DNA of 64,000 nt from JAGPUQ01 sp963708735 (GCA_963708735.1 CAVPTW010000024.1:62001-126000); one strand, 5' to 3'; numbered from the stretch's first letter, positions 52,948 through 61,978 are shown. Program-made: numbers and translations. The notes: a model not told the origin generated them from the sequence alone.

Positions 52948-53562
52948 CTACTCGGCGCCGAAACTTGCCTTAGCCTGGTTGAGGCAGTTCGTCTTGGTAT
53001 CGCCCGCAAACGCTTCGCACTTTTCCTTCGCTACTTCGTACTTGGCGTCGAGCTTCTCGGTCGCGGCACCCTCCTGGGCTTTGGCAGATTTTTGGTCGGC
53101 CTTGGTCTGTGCTTCGGTAGAGACCTCGGTGGCCTTGGCCTGCGCAGTTGAGGTTTTCAGCCACGACTCGGCATCGGCTTTGGCGGTGGTCTCCACTTCC
53201 TTCGCCTGCTTCACGCAAACATCCTTCGTGTTGCCGGCCAGATCGTCGCATCGCTCCTTCGCAACTCCGTAGTCGGCGTCCGCTTTGGCCACGCGCACCT
53301 GATAAAGATTGTTCGCGCTAGGATCATAGTGAGCATTGAGTTCGGCGATAGCGACTTTATCATCGCCTTCCGCGCTAGCCATGCAGATATCCTTGGCATT
53401 GGCGGACAACGAGTCACAATGCGTCTTGGCCGACGTGTACTTGGCCGCGATACTGTCTTTGCTCACTTTGTACTCGTCCTTTGAAACACCTTCCGCCATT
53501 GCCCCGGCGCTGACTGCAAGGCCAATCGCAAGTGCGATTGCATTGATATTGAATGATTTCAT
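52948..53562 (-). CDS. Periplasmic protein with three CX10C repeat units
   Basis: 204 aa with AAGGA before the ATG. A Sec signal peptide (1-23, ending SAGAMA) precedes a Lys/Ala/Asp-rich helical chain. Three related units each contain two Cys exactly 11 residues apart: Cys49/Cys60, Cys105/Cys116 and Cys182/Cys193, within patterns like AKERCDDLAGNTKDVC. The second and third units are separated by about 50 residues of Ala/Lys/Thr-rich sequence resembling a TolA-type linker. Paired Cys on adjacent helix turns suggest periplasmic disulfides. Similar uncharacterised proteins exist in other proteobacteria; function unknown. Confidence 0.88.
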   Translation of the reverse strand: MKSFNINAIALAIGLAVSAGAMAEGVSKDEYKVSKDSIAAKYTSAKTHCDSLSANAKDICMASAEGDDKVAIAELNAHYDPSANNLYQVRVAKADADYGVAKERCDDLAGNTKDVCVKQAKEVETTAKADAESWLKTSTAQAKATEVSTEAQTKADQKSAKAQEGAATEKLDAKYEVAKEKCEAFAGDTKTNCLNQAKASFGAE

Positions 53563-53877
53563 TGTCGTTCCTTCATGGGTAAGGCTTGAGGTTATGCTCC
53601 GGCAATCAATGCCGATACGCCGTCCTCATTGCCAAGAGTGTGGAGCTTGAGGTATTCACGGAGCCATTACAGCGTGGACACTGCATCGCTACTTGCGCCG
53701 AGAGCCACAGACTATGCTGAGCAATTTTCTTCGTCTGTCTGGTAGCACACATCACCTGTTCATGATGATCTGATCATGATGATCTGAATGGATTTTCAGG
53801 CATATTGTTCAGGAGATACCCCGAGCAACGCCATGTTTTTTCTGGCTGTAGAGCCTGAATTTCAACAGAGTCCAGTT
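53563..53877. other. Intergenic region upstream of the CX10C-repeat gene
   Basis: 315 bp between the peptidase stop and the CX10C-repeat start, both on the minus strand. It contains a perfect 13-bp direct repeat at 53761-53788 and is otherwise lower in GC than the neighbours. It should hold the promoter of the repeat protein, but no box could be fixed. Confidence 0.45.
53761..53788. repeat. Tandem direct repeat of CATGATGATCTGA
   Basis: CATGATGATCTGA occurs at 53761 and 53775 with period 14. Partly palindromic (TGATCA at the junction), so it could bind a dimeric regulator, but it is some 200 bp from the downstream start. Confidence 0.7.
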
Positions 53878-55830
53878 TTATTTGGCGGATACTGCCAGGG
53901 TATCGGAAACGGCGGTTACCGTTGCGGGTTCAAGATCTGGATGCTCCGCCAGCAGCTTCTCGATCCGGTCCATGAGCGCGTTGCAGCGCCGGATCACCGC
54001 GCGGTAGACCTCCGGTTGCGCCATGTCGATGCCCGCCCGCATCAATAGCGGGTACGGATGCTCGGAGCCGCCGGCCTTCAGGATTGCCAGATACGCCTCC
54101 CGCTCGGCCGCGCCGCCGTTCTGCACCTTTTCCATCAGATCGTAGGCGGCGGCAAGCGAGGTGGCGTACTGATAGACGTAGAACTCGGTATAGAAGTGGG
54201 GCACATAGGCCCACTCGACCGCATAGGCGTCGTCGACGGTCATCACGCCCTGGGCGTGGCCCAGATAGCGTTTGAGAATATCGCCGTAGATGCGACTCAA
54301 TTTTTCGCCCGATAGCGCGCCGCCCTGTTCGATTTCGCGATGGCTGGCGAGTTCGAATTCGGCAAACTGCGCCTGACGAAAAAACGTTCCGCGCAGGCCC
54401 TGGAGCTCCTGGAACAGATAAAACAATTCCTCGCGTGGGGTTTTCGCCGTCGCGCGCAAATGGTTGTAGAGCAGTACCTCGTTGGCGATGGAGGCGATCT
54501 CGGCGATGAAGGTGGGGTATTCAGCTTTCGCAAAGGGTTGCGTGGTATTTGCCAGCAGGGAATGCATGGCGTGGCCCCACTCGTGGGCGAAGGTGGTGAG
54601 GGATTCGAAATCGTCGTTGTGGTTGAGCAGCAGATAGGGGTGGACGTCGTAGGCGGAACCCATCATGTAGGCGCCGCTGCGCTTGCCTTCGGCCGGGCGA
54701 ACGTGCATCCAGTTGTGGTTCAGCGCCTCGGTGAGGCGTCGCTCATACTCCGGTCCCAGGGGCGTCACGGCGGCGCCCACTAGTTCGCGGGCGTCGGCAA
54801 TCGGGTAAGTGCGCTGCTGGGGAACCGGGCTCGGATAGAGGTCGTAATAATGCGGGTCCGCGATGCCCAGCACCCGGGCGTGGAGGCGCAGATAGCGGTG
54901 CAGGGTGCCCAGGTTGGCGTTCACCTCGCGCACCAGGGTTTCGTACACCGCGGGCGGGATGGCATCGACGTCGAGCGCTTGGGCGAGACTGGAATCAAAG
55001 CCGCGCATGCGGGCGGTAAAGGCGCTGGCCTTGATCTGCCCGGACAGCGTATTCGCCAGGGTTTCGCTGAATTGGCCGTAGGCGCCGAAAAAGGCGTCGA
55101 ACACCGCCTTGCGATCGGCGCGGTTGGGGTCCGTGCGGTACTGGGTGTACTCGCTGGCGCGCAGGGTTACGGATTTCCCGTTCGAGAGGACGATGGTGGG
55201 CCAGGTGATTTCGGCGTTGGTGAGCACGGTGTACGTGTTGGCAACCGCGCTCAGGGGATCGGCCGCCGCCGCCAGGATCTGCTCCTCGCGCGGCGACAGG
55301 ATGTGGGCGCCTTTGCGCAGAGTGTTGCGGATCAGGAAATCGTAGTCCGCGAGCGCGGGCGTGGTGGCGAGCCAGGCTTCCAGGGTATCGGCACCGATGC
55401 TGATCAATTCCGGATCCAGGAAGCTCAGCGCCTCGCCGTACTGGCTGTAGAGGGTCTGGGCGCGGGAGAAGCGCTCGCCCGCCGCCGCGTTGCGCAGGTC
55501 GGTGTCGCGGTCCAGATAGGCGTAACTGAACAGCCGCATCAATTCGCGATAGGTGGTGTGGATGCGGTTCAGGCAGTCGGCGAGCACGGCGGCGCCTTCG
55601 GCCAGGTGGCCGCGGCAGGCGGCGATTGCGGCAAGCTGCGACTGGGTAGTGCGAAAGGCGGTTTCCCAGGCGCTCAGGTCGGGGTAGAGATCGCCCAGAT
55701 TCCAGGTTTCGGCATTCGCAGGGCGTTCCGGGGTTGCGTTGCTGGCCTCAGCGCCGGCTGAGGTTGCGTTAAGGGCGGTGGCAAAGGCCATTGCGACCAA
55801 GGTCGCGGTAACTACTGGGCGCGCATGCAT
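53878..55830 (-). CDS. Secreted M3-family oligoendopeptidase F-like metallopeptidase
   Basis: 650 aa. A predicted Sec signal peptide (1-28, ending TSAGAEA) is followed by the M3B fold: NLGDLYPDLSAWE, the PepF-type N-terminal helical domain, and the Zn site HEWGH (residues 416-420) with a downstream Glu in FIAEIASIANEVLLY. C-terminal FYVYQYATSLAAA and GGSEHPYPLLMRAGID complete the family signature. Most bacterial PepF are cytosolic, so export is notable. It presumably trims small peptides in the periplasm. Its start is preceded by a short tandem repeat. Confidence 0.93.
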   Translation of the reverse strand: MHARPVVTATLVAMAFATALNATSAGAEASNATPERPANAETWNLGDLYPDLSAWETAFRTTQSQLAAIAACRGHLAEGAAVLADCLNRIHTTYRELMRLFSYAYLDRDTDLRNAAAGERFSRAQTLYSQYGEALSFLDPELISIGADTLEAWLATTPALADYDFLIRNTLRKGAHILSPREEQILAAAADPLSAVANTYTVLTNAEITWPTIVLSNGKSVTLRASEYTQYRTDPNRADRKAVFDAFFGAYGQFSETLANTLSGQIKASAFTARMRGFDSSLAQALDVDAIPPAVYETLVREVNANLGTLHRYLRLHARVLGIADPHYYDLYPSPVPQQRTYPIADARELVGAAVTPLGPEYERRLTEALNHNWMHVRPAEGKRSGAYMMGSAYDVHPYLLLNHNDDFESLTTFAHEWGHAMHSLLANTTQPFAKAEYPTFIAEIASIANEVLLYNHLRATAKTPREELFYLFQELQGLRGTFFRQAQFAEFELASHREIEQGGALSGEKLSRIYGDILKRYLGHAQGVMTVDDAYAVEWAYVPHFYTEFYVYQYATSLAAAYDLMEKVQNGGAAEREAYLAILKAGGSEHPYPLLMRAGIDMAQPEVYRAVIRRCNALMDRIEKLLAEHPDLEPATVTAVSDTLAVSAK

Positions 55831-55883
55831 GGGTTAGTCCTGGGGGTTGGTCCTGTGGGGGTTGGTCCTGTAGGGGTTAGTCC
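55830..55883. repeat. About four tandem 14-16-bp units at the xseA/peptidase junction
   Basis: Units of the form GGGGTTGGTCCTGT repeat from 55830 to 55883, the first and last with GTTAGTCC. They span the 46-bp gap between the peptidase start (55830) and the xseA stop (55877) and touch the last codons of xseA. Confidence 0.8.
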
Positions 55884-57295
55884 AGTGACGATCGATCGCG
55901 GTCGGCGAAATCCCGTGTAGTGGATAGATGGTCCTCGGCGTCGATGCCGGTAACCGTGCAATCGAGGCGGCCGTCGCGGAGGCGCACGCCGATCTCGGCA
56001 CCGACGTGGGTGGCGGTCACCTGGCCGATGCTGCGGCCGCCGCGGTCGAGGACGATGGCGTACCCGCGCTCCAGGGTACTCAGCGGGCTGACGGCGTGCA
56101 GCACGGCGGCGCGCGTTTCCAGATGCTCGCGGGTCTGGGCGAGCCGCTGGCGCATGTGCTGAAGCAGGCTCGCGTCCAGTTGTTCAACGCGCATGCGAGC
56201 CTGCGCCAGCCGCTGGCGCGGATCGTGGCGCTCCCGCCGCACATCCAGGTGGTGCAGTCGCGCGGCCTCTGTCGCGAGGCGTGCGCGCATCGCACTGACG
56301 AGACGGATTTCCAGATGATCCAGATGCTGGGCCTGACGTTCGAGGCGCTCGCGGGGATGGCGCAGGCGGCGGCGCAGCGCTTCCAGGTGCGTGCCCAAGC
56401 GTTGCAATTGCGTCCCGAGGCTGCGCTCCAGCCGGCGCTGATAGCCGGCCAGCGCCACCAGCAGTTCGTTCTGATCGGGGCTGGCCAGCTCGGCCGCCGC
56501 GGACGGCGTCGGGGCGCGGAGATCGGCGGCGAAATCGGCGATGGTCACATCGGTTTCGTGCCCCACGCCGCAGATGACGGGAATGGCGCTCGCCGCCACG
56601 GCCCGCGCCACGGCCGCTTCGTTGAAGGGCCACAGATCCTCCAGCGAGCCGCCGCCGCGGGTGAGAATCAACAGGTCGCAGGCGCCGTGGCGGTTGGCGA
56701 AGTCGAGTGCGGCGACGATACCGGCCGCGGCGTCGCTGCCCTGCACGGGCGTCGGGTAGATGAGTACCGGCAGCGCCGGAAAGCGCCGCCGCAGTACGCG
56801 CAGGACATCCTGGATGGCCGCGCCGGTCGGCGATGTCACCACACCCAGACAGCGCGGCAGCGCCGGCAGGGCGCGCTTGCGCGCGGCGTCGAACAATCCC
56901 TCCGCGGCCAGGAGGGCCTTGAGTTCGTCGAAGCGGCGTTGCAGCAGACCCTGGCCCGCCGGTTCCATGTGATCGACGATCAGTTGATAGTCGCCCCGTG
57001 GCTCGTACAGGCCGATGCGTCCACGCACCAGAACTTGCTGACCGGATACGGGGCGCAGGTTGAGCAGCCGGTTGCGGGTGCGAAACATGGCTGCCCGCAC
57101 CTGCGCGTGCTCGTCCTTGAGGGTGAAATACCAGTGTCCGGATGCCGGGCAGGAAAAATTGGTGAGTTCGCCTTCTACCCAGAGCAGCGGCAGATGGGTT
57201 TCGAGCAACTGGCGCGCGCGGCGGTTGAGCGCCGAGACGCTGAGTACCTGGCGAGCGGTAGCGGTGACTTCGATGGGGTCCGGGAGCTCGGCCAT
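55877..57295 (-). CDS. xseA: Exodeoxyribonuclease VII large subunit
   Basis: 472 aa from the ATG at 57295 (MAELPDPIEVTATAR). An N-terminal OB-fold (LWVEGELTNFSCPASGHWYFTLKDEHAQVRAAMFR), then the catalytic domain with CLGVVTSPTGAAIQDVL, RGGGSLEDLWPFNEAAVARAV and GVGHETDVTIADFAADLRAPTPSAAAEL, then a long coiled-coil rich in Arg/Leu, and the C-terminal LERGYAIVLDRGGR motif. With XseB it degrades ssDNA. Divergent from guaB as in E. coli. Confidence 0.97.
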   Translation of the reverse strand: MAELPDPIEVTATARQVLSVSALNRRARQLLETHLPLLWVEGELTNFSCPASGHWYFTLKDEHAQVRAAMFRTRNRLLNLRPVSGQQVLVRGRIGLYEPRGDYQLIVDHMEPAGQGLLQRRFDELKALLAAEGLFDAARKRALPALPRCLGVVTSPTGAAIQDVLRVLRRRFPALPVLIYPTPVQGSDAAAGIVAALDFANRHGACDLLILTRGGGSLEDLWPFNEAAVARAVAASAIPVICGVGHETDVTIADFAADLRAPTPSAAAELASPDQNELLVALAGYQRRLERSLGTQLQRLGTHLEALRRRLRHPRERLERQAQHLDHLEIRLVSAMRARLATEAARLHHLDVRRERHDPRQRLAQARMRVEQLDASLLQHMRQRLAQTREHLETRAAVLHAVSPLSTLERGYAIVLDRGGRSIGQVTATHVGAEIGVRLRDGRLDCTVTGIDAEDHLSTTRDFADRDRSSLD

Positions 57296-57343
57296 GGCGG
57301 CATTGTAACCTTCGTGTTCGCGGCATCGTTCCGGCGGTTTCGG

Positions 57344-57372
57344 TTTACCGGCTGCCGGGGCACCGATATAAT
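57344..57372 (+). promoter_or_regulatory. Sigma70-type promoter for guaB
   Basis: Consensus -10 TATAAT at 57367-57372, and -35 TTTACC at 57344-57349 (4/6 matches) with a 17-bp spacer. The start would be near 57379, about 30 nt before the guaB ATG. Placed in the xseA/guaB divergent gap, where guaBA promoters lie in other gammaproteobacteria. Confidence 0.65.
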
Positions 57373-57408
57373 CGGGCGCCTTCCGGGACCGGCCCGCCGG
57401 CACAGGCC

Positions 57409-58884
57409 ATGCTCAGAATCGATCAGGAAGCCCTCACCTTCGACGATGTCCTGCTGCTGCCGGGTTATTCCGATGTAATGCCGCGCGACGTCAGTCTGCA
57501 TACCCGCCTCACCCGCTCCATCAAGCTCAATATCCCGCTGATATCCGCCGCCATGGACACCGTCACCGAGGCGCGCCTGGCGATTGCCCTGGCCCAGGAA
57601 GGCGGTATCGGGATCATCCACAAGAGCATGAGCATCGAGCAGCAGGCCGCGGAAGTGCGTGCCGTGAAGAAGTTCGAGAGCGGGGTCGTCAAGGATCCGA
57701 TCACCATCGAAGCCGATACGCCGATTCGCGATCTGCTCGCGCTCACCCGGGAGCACAACATCTCCGGCGTGCCCGTGTTGCGCGGCGGTGATCTGGTGGG
57801 AATCGTTACCCGGCGCGACGTGCGCTTTGAAACCAACCCCGACGCGCCGGTTTCCGCCGTGATGACGCCGCGCGAGCGTCTGGTGACGGTGCGCGAGGGC
57901 GCGAGCCCGGAGGAAGTCAAACGTCTGCTGCACACCCATCGCATCGAGAAGGTGCTGGTGGTGAACGAGCGCTTCGAGCTGCGCGGTCTGGTGACCGTCA
58001 AGGACATCGACAAGGCCGAGCGCTATCCGGATTCCTGCAAGGATGAGTTCGGCCGTCTGCGCGTGGGCGCTTCGGTCGGCACCGGTCCCGACACCGACGC
58101 GCGCGTCGAGGCGCTGGTGGCGGCGGGGGCCGACGTGCTGGTGGTGGATACCGCGCACGGCCATTCCAGTGGTGTGCTGGCCCGTGTCGACTGGATCAAG
58201 CGCCGGTTTCCGGCGGTCCAGGTGATCGGCGGCAATATCGCGACCGGTGAAGCGGCCCTGGCCCTGGTCGAAGCGGGCGCCGATGCCGTCAAGGTGGGGA
58301 TCGGACCCGGCTCGATCTGCACCACCCGGGTTGTCACCGGCGTTGGCGTGCCCCAGATCAGCGCCATTGCCAATGTGGTGAAGGCGCTGGAGCATCTCGA
58401 AATCCCGGTCATCGCCGACGGCGGGATACGCTTTTCCGGCGACATCGCCAAAGCCATTGCCGCCGGCGCGGACGTGGTCATGGTGGGCTCGCTGCTCGCC
58501 GGTACCGAGGAAGCACCCGGCGAGATCGAGCTGTATCAGGGCCGCACCTACAAGGCCTATCGCGGCATGGGATCCATCGGCGCCATGGCGCAGACCCAGG
58601 GTTCCAGCGATCGCTATTTTCAGGATGCCCGCGTCGGCGCCGACAAGCTGGTGCCGGAAGGCATCGAGGGCCGGGTTCCCTACAAGGGACCGGTATCCAC
58701 CATCATTCATCAACTGATGGGCGGTCTGCGTTCGGCCATGGGTTACACCGGCTGTCGCGACATCGAGCTGTTGCGCAACAAGCCGCGGTTTGTGCGCATC
58801 ACCGGCGCCGGCATGCAGGAGAGCCACGTCCACGACGTGGGGATCACCAAGGAAACCCCCAATTATCCGGTCGGTGGCCGCTGA
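57409..58884 (+). CDS. guaB: Inosine-5'-monophosphate dehydrogenase
   Basis: 491 aa. TIM barrel with TFDDVLLLPGYSDV, an inserted pair of CBS domains (about 90-210), the active-site loop GIGPGSICTTRVVTGVGVPQ (catalytic Cys), IADGGIRFSGDIAKA, MVGSLLAGTEEAPGE, and a flap YRGMGSIGAM. It catalyses the NAD-dependent IMP to XMP step of GMP synthesis. guaA follows 53 bp downstream, and a good promoter precedes the gene. Confidence 0.98.
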   Translation: MLRIDQEALTFDDVLLLPGYSDVMPRDVSLHTRLTRSIKLNIPLISAAMDTVTEARLAIALAQEGGIGIIHKSMSIEQQAAEVRAVKKFESGVVKDPITIEADTPIRDLLALTREHNISGVPVLRGGDLVGIVTRRDVRFETNPDAPVSAVMTPRERLVTVREGASPEEVKRLLHTHRIEKVLVVNERFELRGLVTVKDIDKAERYPDSCKDEFGRLRVGASVGTGPDTDARVEALVAAGADVLVVDTAHGHSSGVLARVDWIKRRFPAVQVIGGNIATGEAALALVEAGADAVKVGIGPGSICTTRVVTGVGVPQISAIANVVKALEHLEIPVIADGGIRFSGDIAKAIAAGADVVMVGSLLAGTEEAPGEIELYQGRTYKAYRGMGSIGAMAQTQGSSDRYFQDARVGADKLVPEGIEGRVPYKGPVSTIIHQLMGGLRSAMGYTGCRDIELLRNKPRFVRITGAGMQESHVHDVGITKETPNYPVGGR

Positions 58885-58937
58885 CCCAGGGCGCCTGCCG
58901 CCGCCATTGCGCCGGCTGCGCCGGTGAGAGAATCGTG

Positions 58938-60518
58938 ATGACCACCGACCTTCATGCCGCCCGTATCCTGATTTTGGATTTTGGGTCCCAGTACACCCAG
59001 TTGATCGCGCGCCGGGTCCGCGAGATCGGCGTCTATTCCGAAATCCGTCCCTGCGATCTGCCGGCCGCCGAACTGCGCGCGTTGCGGCCCCGGGGTGTGA
59101 TCCTGTCCGGCGGGCCGGAGTCGGTCACCGCCGCGCAGGCGCCGCGCGTGCCGGCCGCGGTGTTCGATCTGGGTGTGCCGGTACTCGGCATCTGCTACGG
59201 CATGCAGGGCATGGCCGCGCATTTCGGCGGGCGCGTGGAGAGTTCCGAGCAGCGCGAGTTCGGCTACGCCCAGGTCGCCGTGCGCAATGCCGATCCCCTG
59301 TTGCACGACATCAAGGATCATGTGGACCCGGTGACCGGGGATGCCCTCCTGGACGTCTGGATGAGTCACGGCGATCAGGTCGTGGCACTGCCCGAGGGCT
59401 TCGAGGTGATGGCGTCCACGCCGTCCTGTCGGATCGCCGGCATGTACCACAATGACCGGCCTTTTTTCGGCCTTCAGTTCCACCCGGAAGTGACTCACAC
59501 GACGCAGGGCGGACGCATCTTCGAACACTTCGTGCGTTCGATCTGCGGTTGCGAAGCGCTCTGGACCCCGGCCAATATCGCCGACGATGCCGTGGCCCGG
59601 GCGCACGCGCTGGTGGGTGAAGACGAGGTGTTGCTCGGCCTCTCCGGCGGTGTGGATTCCTCGGTGGTAGCGGCCCTGCTGCACCGCGCCATCGGCTCCC
59701 GGCTCACCTGCGTGTTTGTCGATAACGGGCTGCTGCGCAAGGGCGAGGGCGATCAGGTCATGGATACCTTCGCCCGCAACATGGGCGTGAAAGTGATCCG
59801 CGTCGATGCGGAAGATCTGTTCCTGGAACGCCTGCGCGGCGTCGTCGATCCGGAAGCCAAGCGCAAGCTCATCGGCGCGGCCTTCATCGATGTGTTCGAG
59901 CGCGAAGCCGCGCGTCTGCCCCAGGTCAAATGGCTGGCCCAGGGCACGATTTATCCCGACGTCATCGAATCCGCCGCAGCCGGCGCCGGCAAGGCCCATG
60001 TGATCAAGTCCCACCACAATGTCGGCGGTCTTCCGGACACCATGAAATTGCAGCTCATCGAGCCGCTGCGGGAACTGTTCAAGGACGAAGTCCGGCGCGT
60101 CGGACTGGAACTCGGCCTGCCTCGCGACATGGTCTACCGGCACCCCTTTCCCGGCCCGGGTCTCGGGGTGCGGATCCTGGGCGAAGTGAAACACGACCAT
60201 GCGGTGGTGCTGCGCGAAGCCGATGGGATCTTTATCGAGGAACTGCGCGCGGCGGGTCTGTATGAAAAAGTCAGCCAGGCCTTTGCCGTCTTTCTGCCGG
60301 TGAAATCCGTCGGAGTGGTAGGCGATGCGCGCCGCTATGAACCCGTGATTGCCCTGCGCGCCGTGGAAACCATCGACTTCATGACCGCGCGCTGGGCGCA
60401 TCTCCCCTACGAATTCCTGGAGCGGGTATCTAACCGCATCATCAACGAAATCGCCGGTATATCGCGGGTGGTTTACGACATTTCCGGCAAGCCGCCGGCG
60501 ACGATCGAGTGGGAGTGA
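58938..60518 (+). CDS. guaA: GMP synthase (glutamine-hydrolysing)
   Basis: 526 aa from the ATG at 58938; a GTG one codon earlier is possible. Class I glutamine amidotransferase: ILDFGSQYTQLIARRVRE, GICYGMQGMA (catalytic Cys), and FGLQFHPEVTHT (His/Glu). The ATP pyrophosphatase P-loop is LGLSGGVDSSVVA, and the C-terminal dimerisation domain ends in the conserved PPATIEWE. It makes GMP from XMP. The 3' end is intact. Immediately downstream the sequence becomes accessory. Confidence 0.98.
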   Translation: MTTDLHAARILILDFGSQYTQLIARRVREIGVYSEIRPCDLPAAELRALRPRGVILSGGPESVTAAQAPRVPAAVFDLGVPVLGICYGMQGMAAHFGGRVESSEQREFGYAQVAVRNADPLLHDIKDHVDPVTGDALLDVWMSHGDQVVALPEGFEVMASTPSCRIAGMYHNDRPFFGLQFHPEVTHTTQGGRIFEHFVRSICGCEALWTPANIADDAVARAHALVGEDEVLLGLSGGVDSSVVAALLHRAIGSRLTCVFVDNGLLRKGEGDQVMDTFARNMGVKVIRVDAEDLFLERLRGVVDPEAKRKLIGAAFIDVFEREAARLPQVKWLAQGTIYPDVIESAAAGAGKAHVIKSHHNVGGLPDTMKLQLIEPLRELFKDEVRRVGLELGLPRDMVYRHPFPGPGLGVRILGEVKHDHAVVLREADGIFIEELRAAGLYEKVSQAFAVFLPVKSVGVVGDARRYEPVIALRAVETIDFMTARWAHLPYEFLERVSNRIINEIAGISRVVYDISGKPPATIEWE

Positions 60519-60964
60519 CGCGCGTCCGAAGAGTCAAGAATTTATTCAGCACTATCAGTGGCTTGTTGGTTTTTGACGATCACTTCGGCCACATCGTCAA
60601 TTGCGCGGATTTTCGGCGGTAAGCGATTGATGTCGAAAGGCTTCGCGCCTGTCATCTGTCGGCGGTTCGCGCATGCAGTGCGAAGATTTGACGGTAAACC
60701 TGACGGTAGATATGTTCTTGAAATCTCGGTGTCTGCATTTACCGTATTTCGCCGTCAAGATTTCATAGATCGCATTTACCGTCGCATCCCTGCGGCTTCG
60801 GCGGTAAAACGAAGTAAGAAAGACCTGCAAATAAAGGCTCTTCGCGAAGGTTGAGTGCTTCATAGCGGCGTTCCGTTCAATATTTACTGCGCAGTAAATA
60901 TCGGTATTTTATCGAATATGGATGCGAGGGCTAAGCCGATATTTCTCGGCACTTCGGTGATCAA
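60519..60964. other. AT-rich intergenic region with repeated GGTAA/TTACC motifs
   Basis: 446 bp, visibly lower in GC than the flanking genes. GGTAA-type words occur at 60618, 60693 and 60802, and the complement TTACCG at 60739 and 60776. TTCGGCGGTAA appears at 60612-60622 and 60797-60807, and TTGACGG/CCGTCAA form an inverted pair around 60688 and 60752. Two overlapping ORFs of 88-98 codons cover it on opposite strands, but their residues are driven by these repeats, so they are probably not genes. Possible dispersed-repeat or recombination remnants. Confidence 0.55.
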
Positions 60965-61978
60965 TTACGCTCTTGAATTCGCCTTCAATTGAATCGCCCG
61001 GCATCGATCGAGCAGAGTTCCAAAGGGTTCAACGTCGTCGAGAAACAAGCCGTCATCGACCATGTGCTGATAGTCGGCAGCCAATTTGGCCAACGCGCCG
61101 TCATCAGGTACGAGTTGGAGCCCACCGGCGACGGCAACGTGATAGTCGATGACATCGCCATGCGTGTTCTTTTCTGCAAAGAACACGCTCTTGTGTTCGG
61201 CAACTGCTCGGGCGAGGGCTTTGTCCGCGATGGCTGCGTCGGCGAAGCCGGCGGCATCCAGTCGCGTCACGTCGTGCCAGTGACGCGCGAAGCGGTCACC
61301 ACCCCGGAACTCGCCTTGCGCGCAGAAAACGTGAATTGCCGTGGCCTTCTCCCAGAAGGTGCGCTCGGCGCGCATGACCTGCGGTGTGGCGGTCGGAAAC
61401 TCCACCCCTTGCAGATACGCGGCCGCATCGCAGCGGATGGCGCGTGGTTCGCTGGGCTCGCCGGTCGAGCGGGCACCGAACTCCAACATGACGGCGGGCG
61501 CGACATAACCGGTGCCGGTGGCCAGCGGTGCGTAGTCGATGAACACTTTGTTGCTCTCGGCCCGCACGGTTGCCGGTAGGCCATATTGCTCAAGGTCGTG
61601 CTTGAGACGTGGCACGATCTCGGCGCTGACCCAGTCCGACAGGCGCGCACGAATCTCCTTGCTCCACTTCTTTTCCTGGCTCTTGCTGACCGGCAGCGGG
61701 GCATCCGCATCGCCCACCAGATCGCCGGCGATGGCGCGGATGTCGTAAGTCAAGTCCACGTCTTCGGAGAAGCGCCGGATGACGCCATAAGCCTTCGACA
61801 AGGACGTGCCGCCCTTGAATACCAAGTGGTCAGCGTAGGGGCCGGCAAAGAGGTGCCGCAGCGACCAGACCACCCAGATGTCTTTTTCCAGCAGATGGGG
61901 CAGGAGGCCCGAAGTGTTGGCTGCCGCGTCGAGCGCGTCCAGACGTTCGGCGGTGGAGAGCTGGAAGAACTCAGCCAT
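60965..61978 (-). CDS. AbiEii/AbiGii-family nucleotidyltransferase toxin
   Basis: 337 aa. Minimal-nucleotidyltransferase motifs: FKGGTSLSKAYG (GGTSLSK, residues 56-62) and RFSEDVDLTYD (FSEDVDL, 70-76), with a later conserved region RAERTFWEKATAIHVF and GDRFARHWHD. AbiEii is the toxin of the type IV AbiE abortive-infection system, thought to modify tRNA or block growth after phage infection. It overlaps the antitoxin gene by 8 nt and is downstream of it, the usual order. The cognate target in this organism is not known. Confidence 0.9.
   Translation of the reverse strand: MAEFFQLSTAERLDALDAAANTSGLLPHLLEKDIWVVWSLRHLFAGPYADHLVFKGGTSLSKAYGVIRRFSEDVDLTYDIRAIAGDLVGDADAPLPVSKSQEKKWSKEIRARLSDWVSAEIVPRLKHDLEQYGLPATVRAESNKVFIDYAPLATGTGYVAPAVMLEFGARSTGEPSEPRAIRCDAAAYLQGVEFPTATPQVMRAERTFWEKATAIHVFCAQGEFRGGDRFARHWHDVTRLDAAGFADAAIADKALARAVAEHKSVFFAEKNTHGDVIDYHVAVAGGLQLVPDDGALAKLAADYQHMVDDGLFLDDVEPFGTLLDRCRAIQLKANSRA

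Noticed and set aside
53336..53650. Plus-strand ORF opposite the CX10C gene
   Set aside because: Antisense frame of a protein with signal peptide and periodic Cys; composition is a mirror of that gene.
60558..60854. 98-codon plus-strand ORF after guaA
   Set aside because: Its residues follow the repeated GGTAA/TTACC words, there is no RBS, and an opposite-strand ORF covers the same bases.
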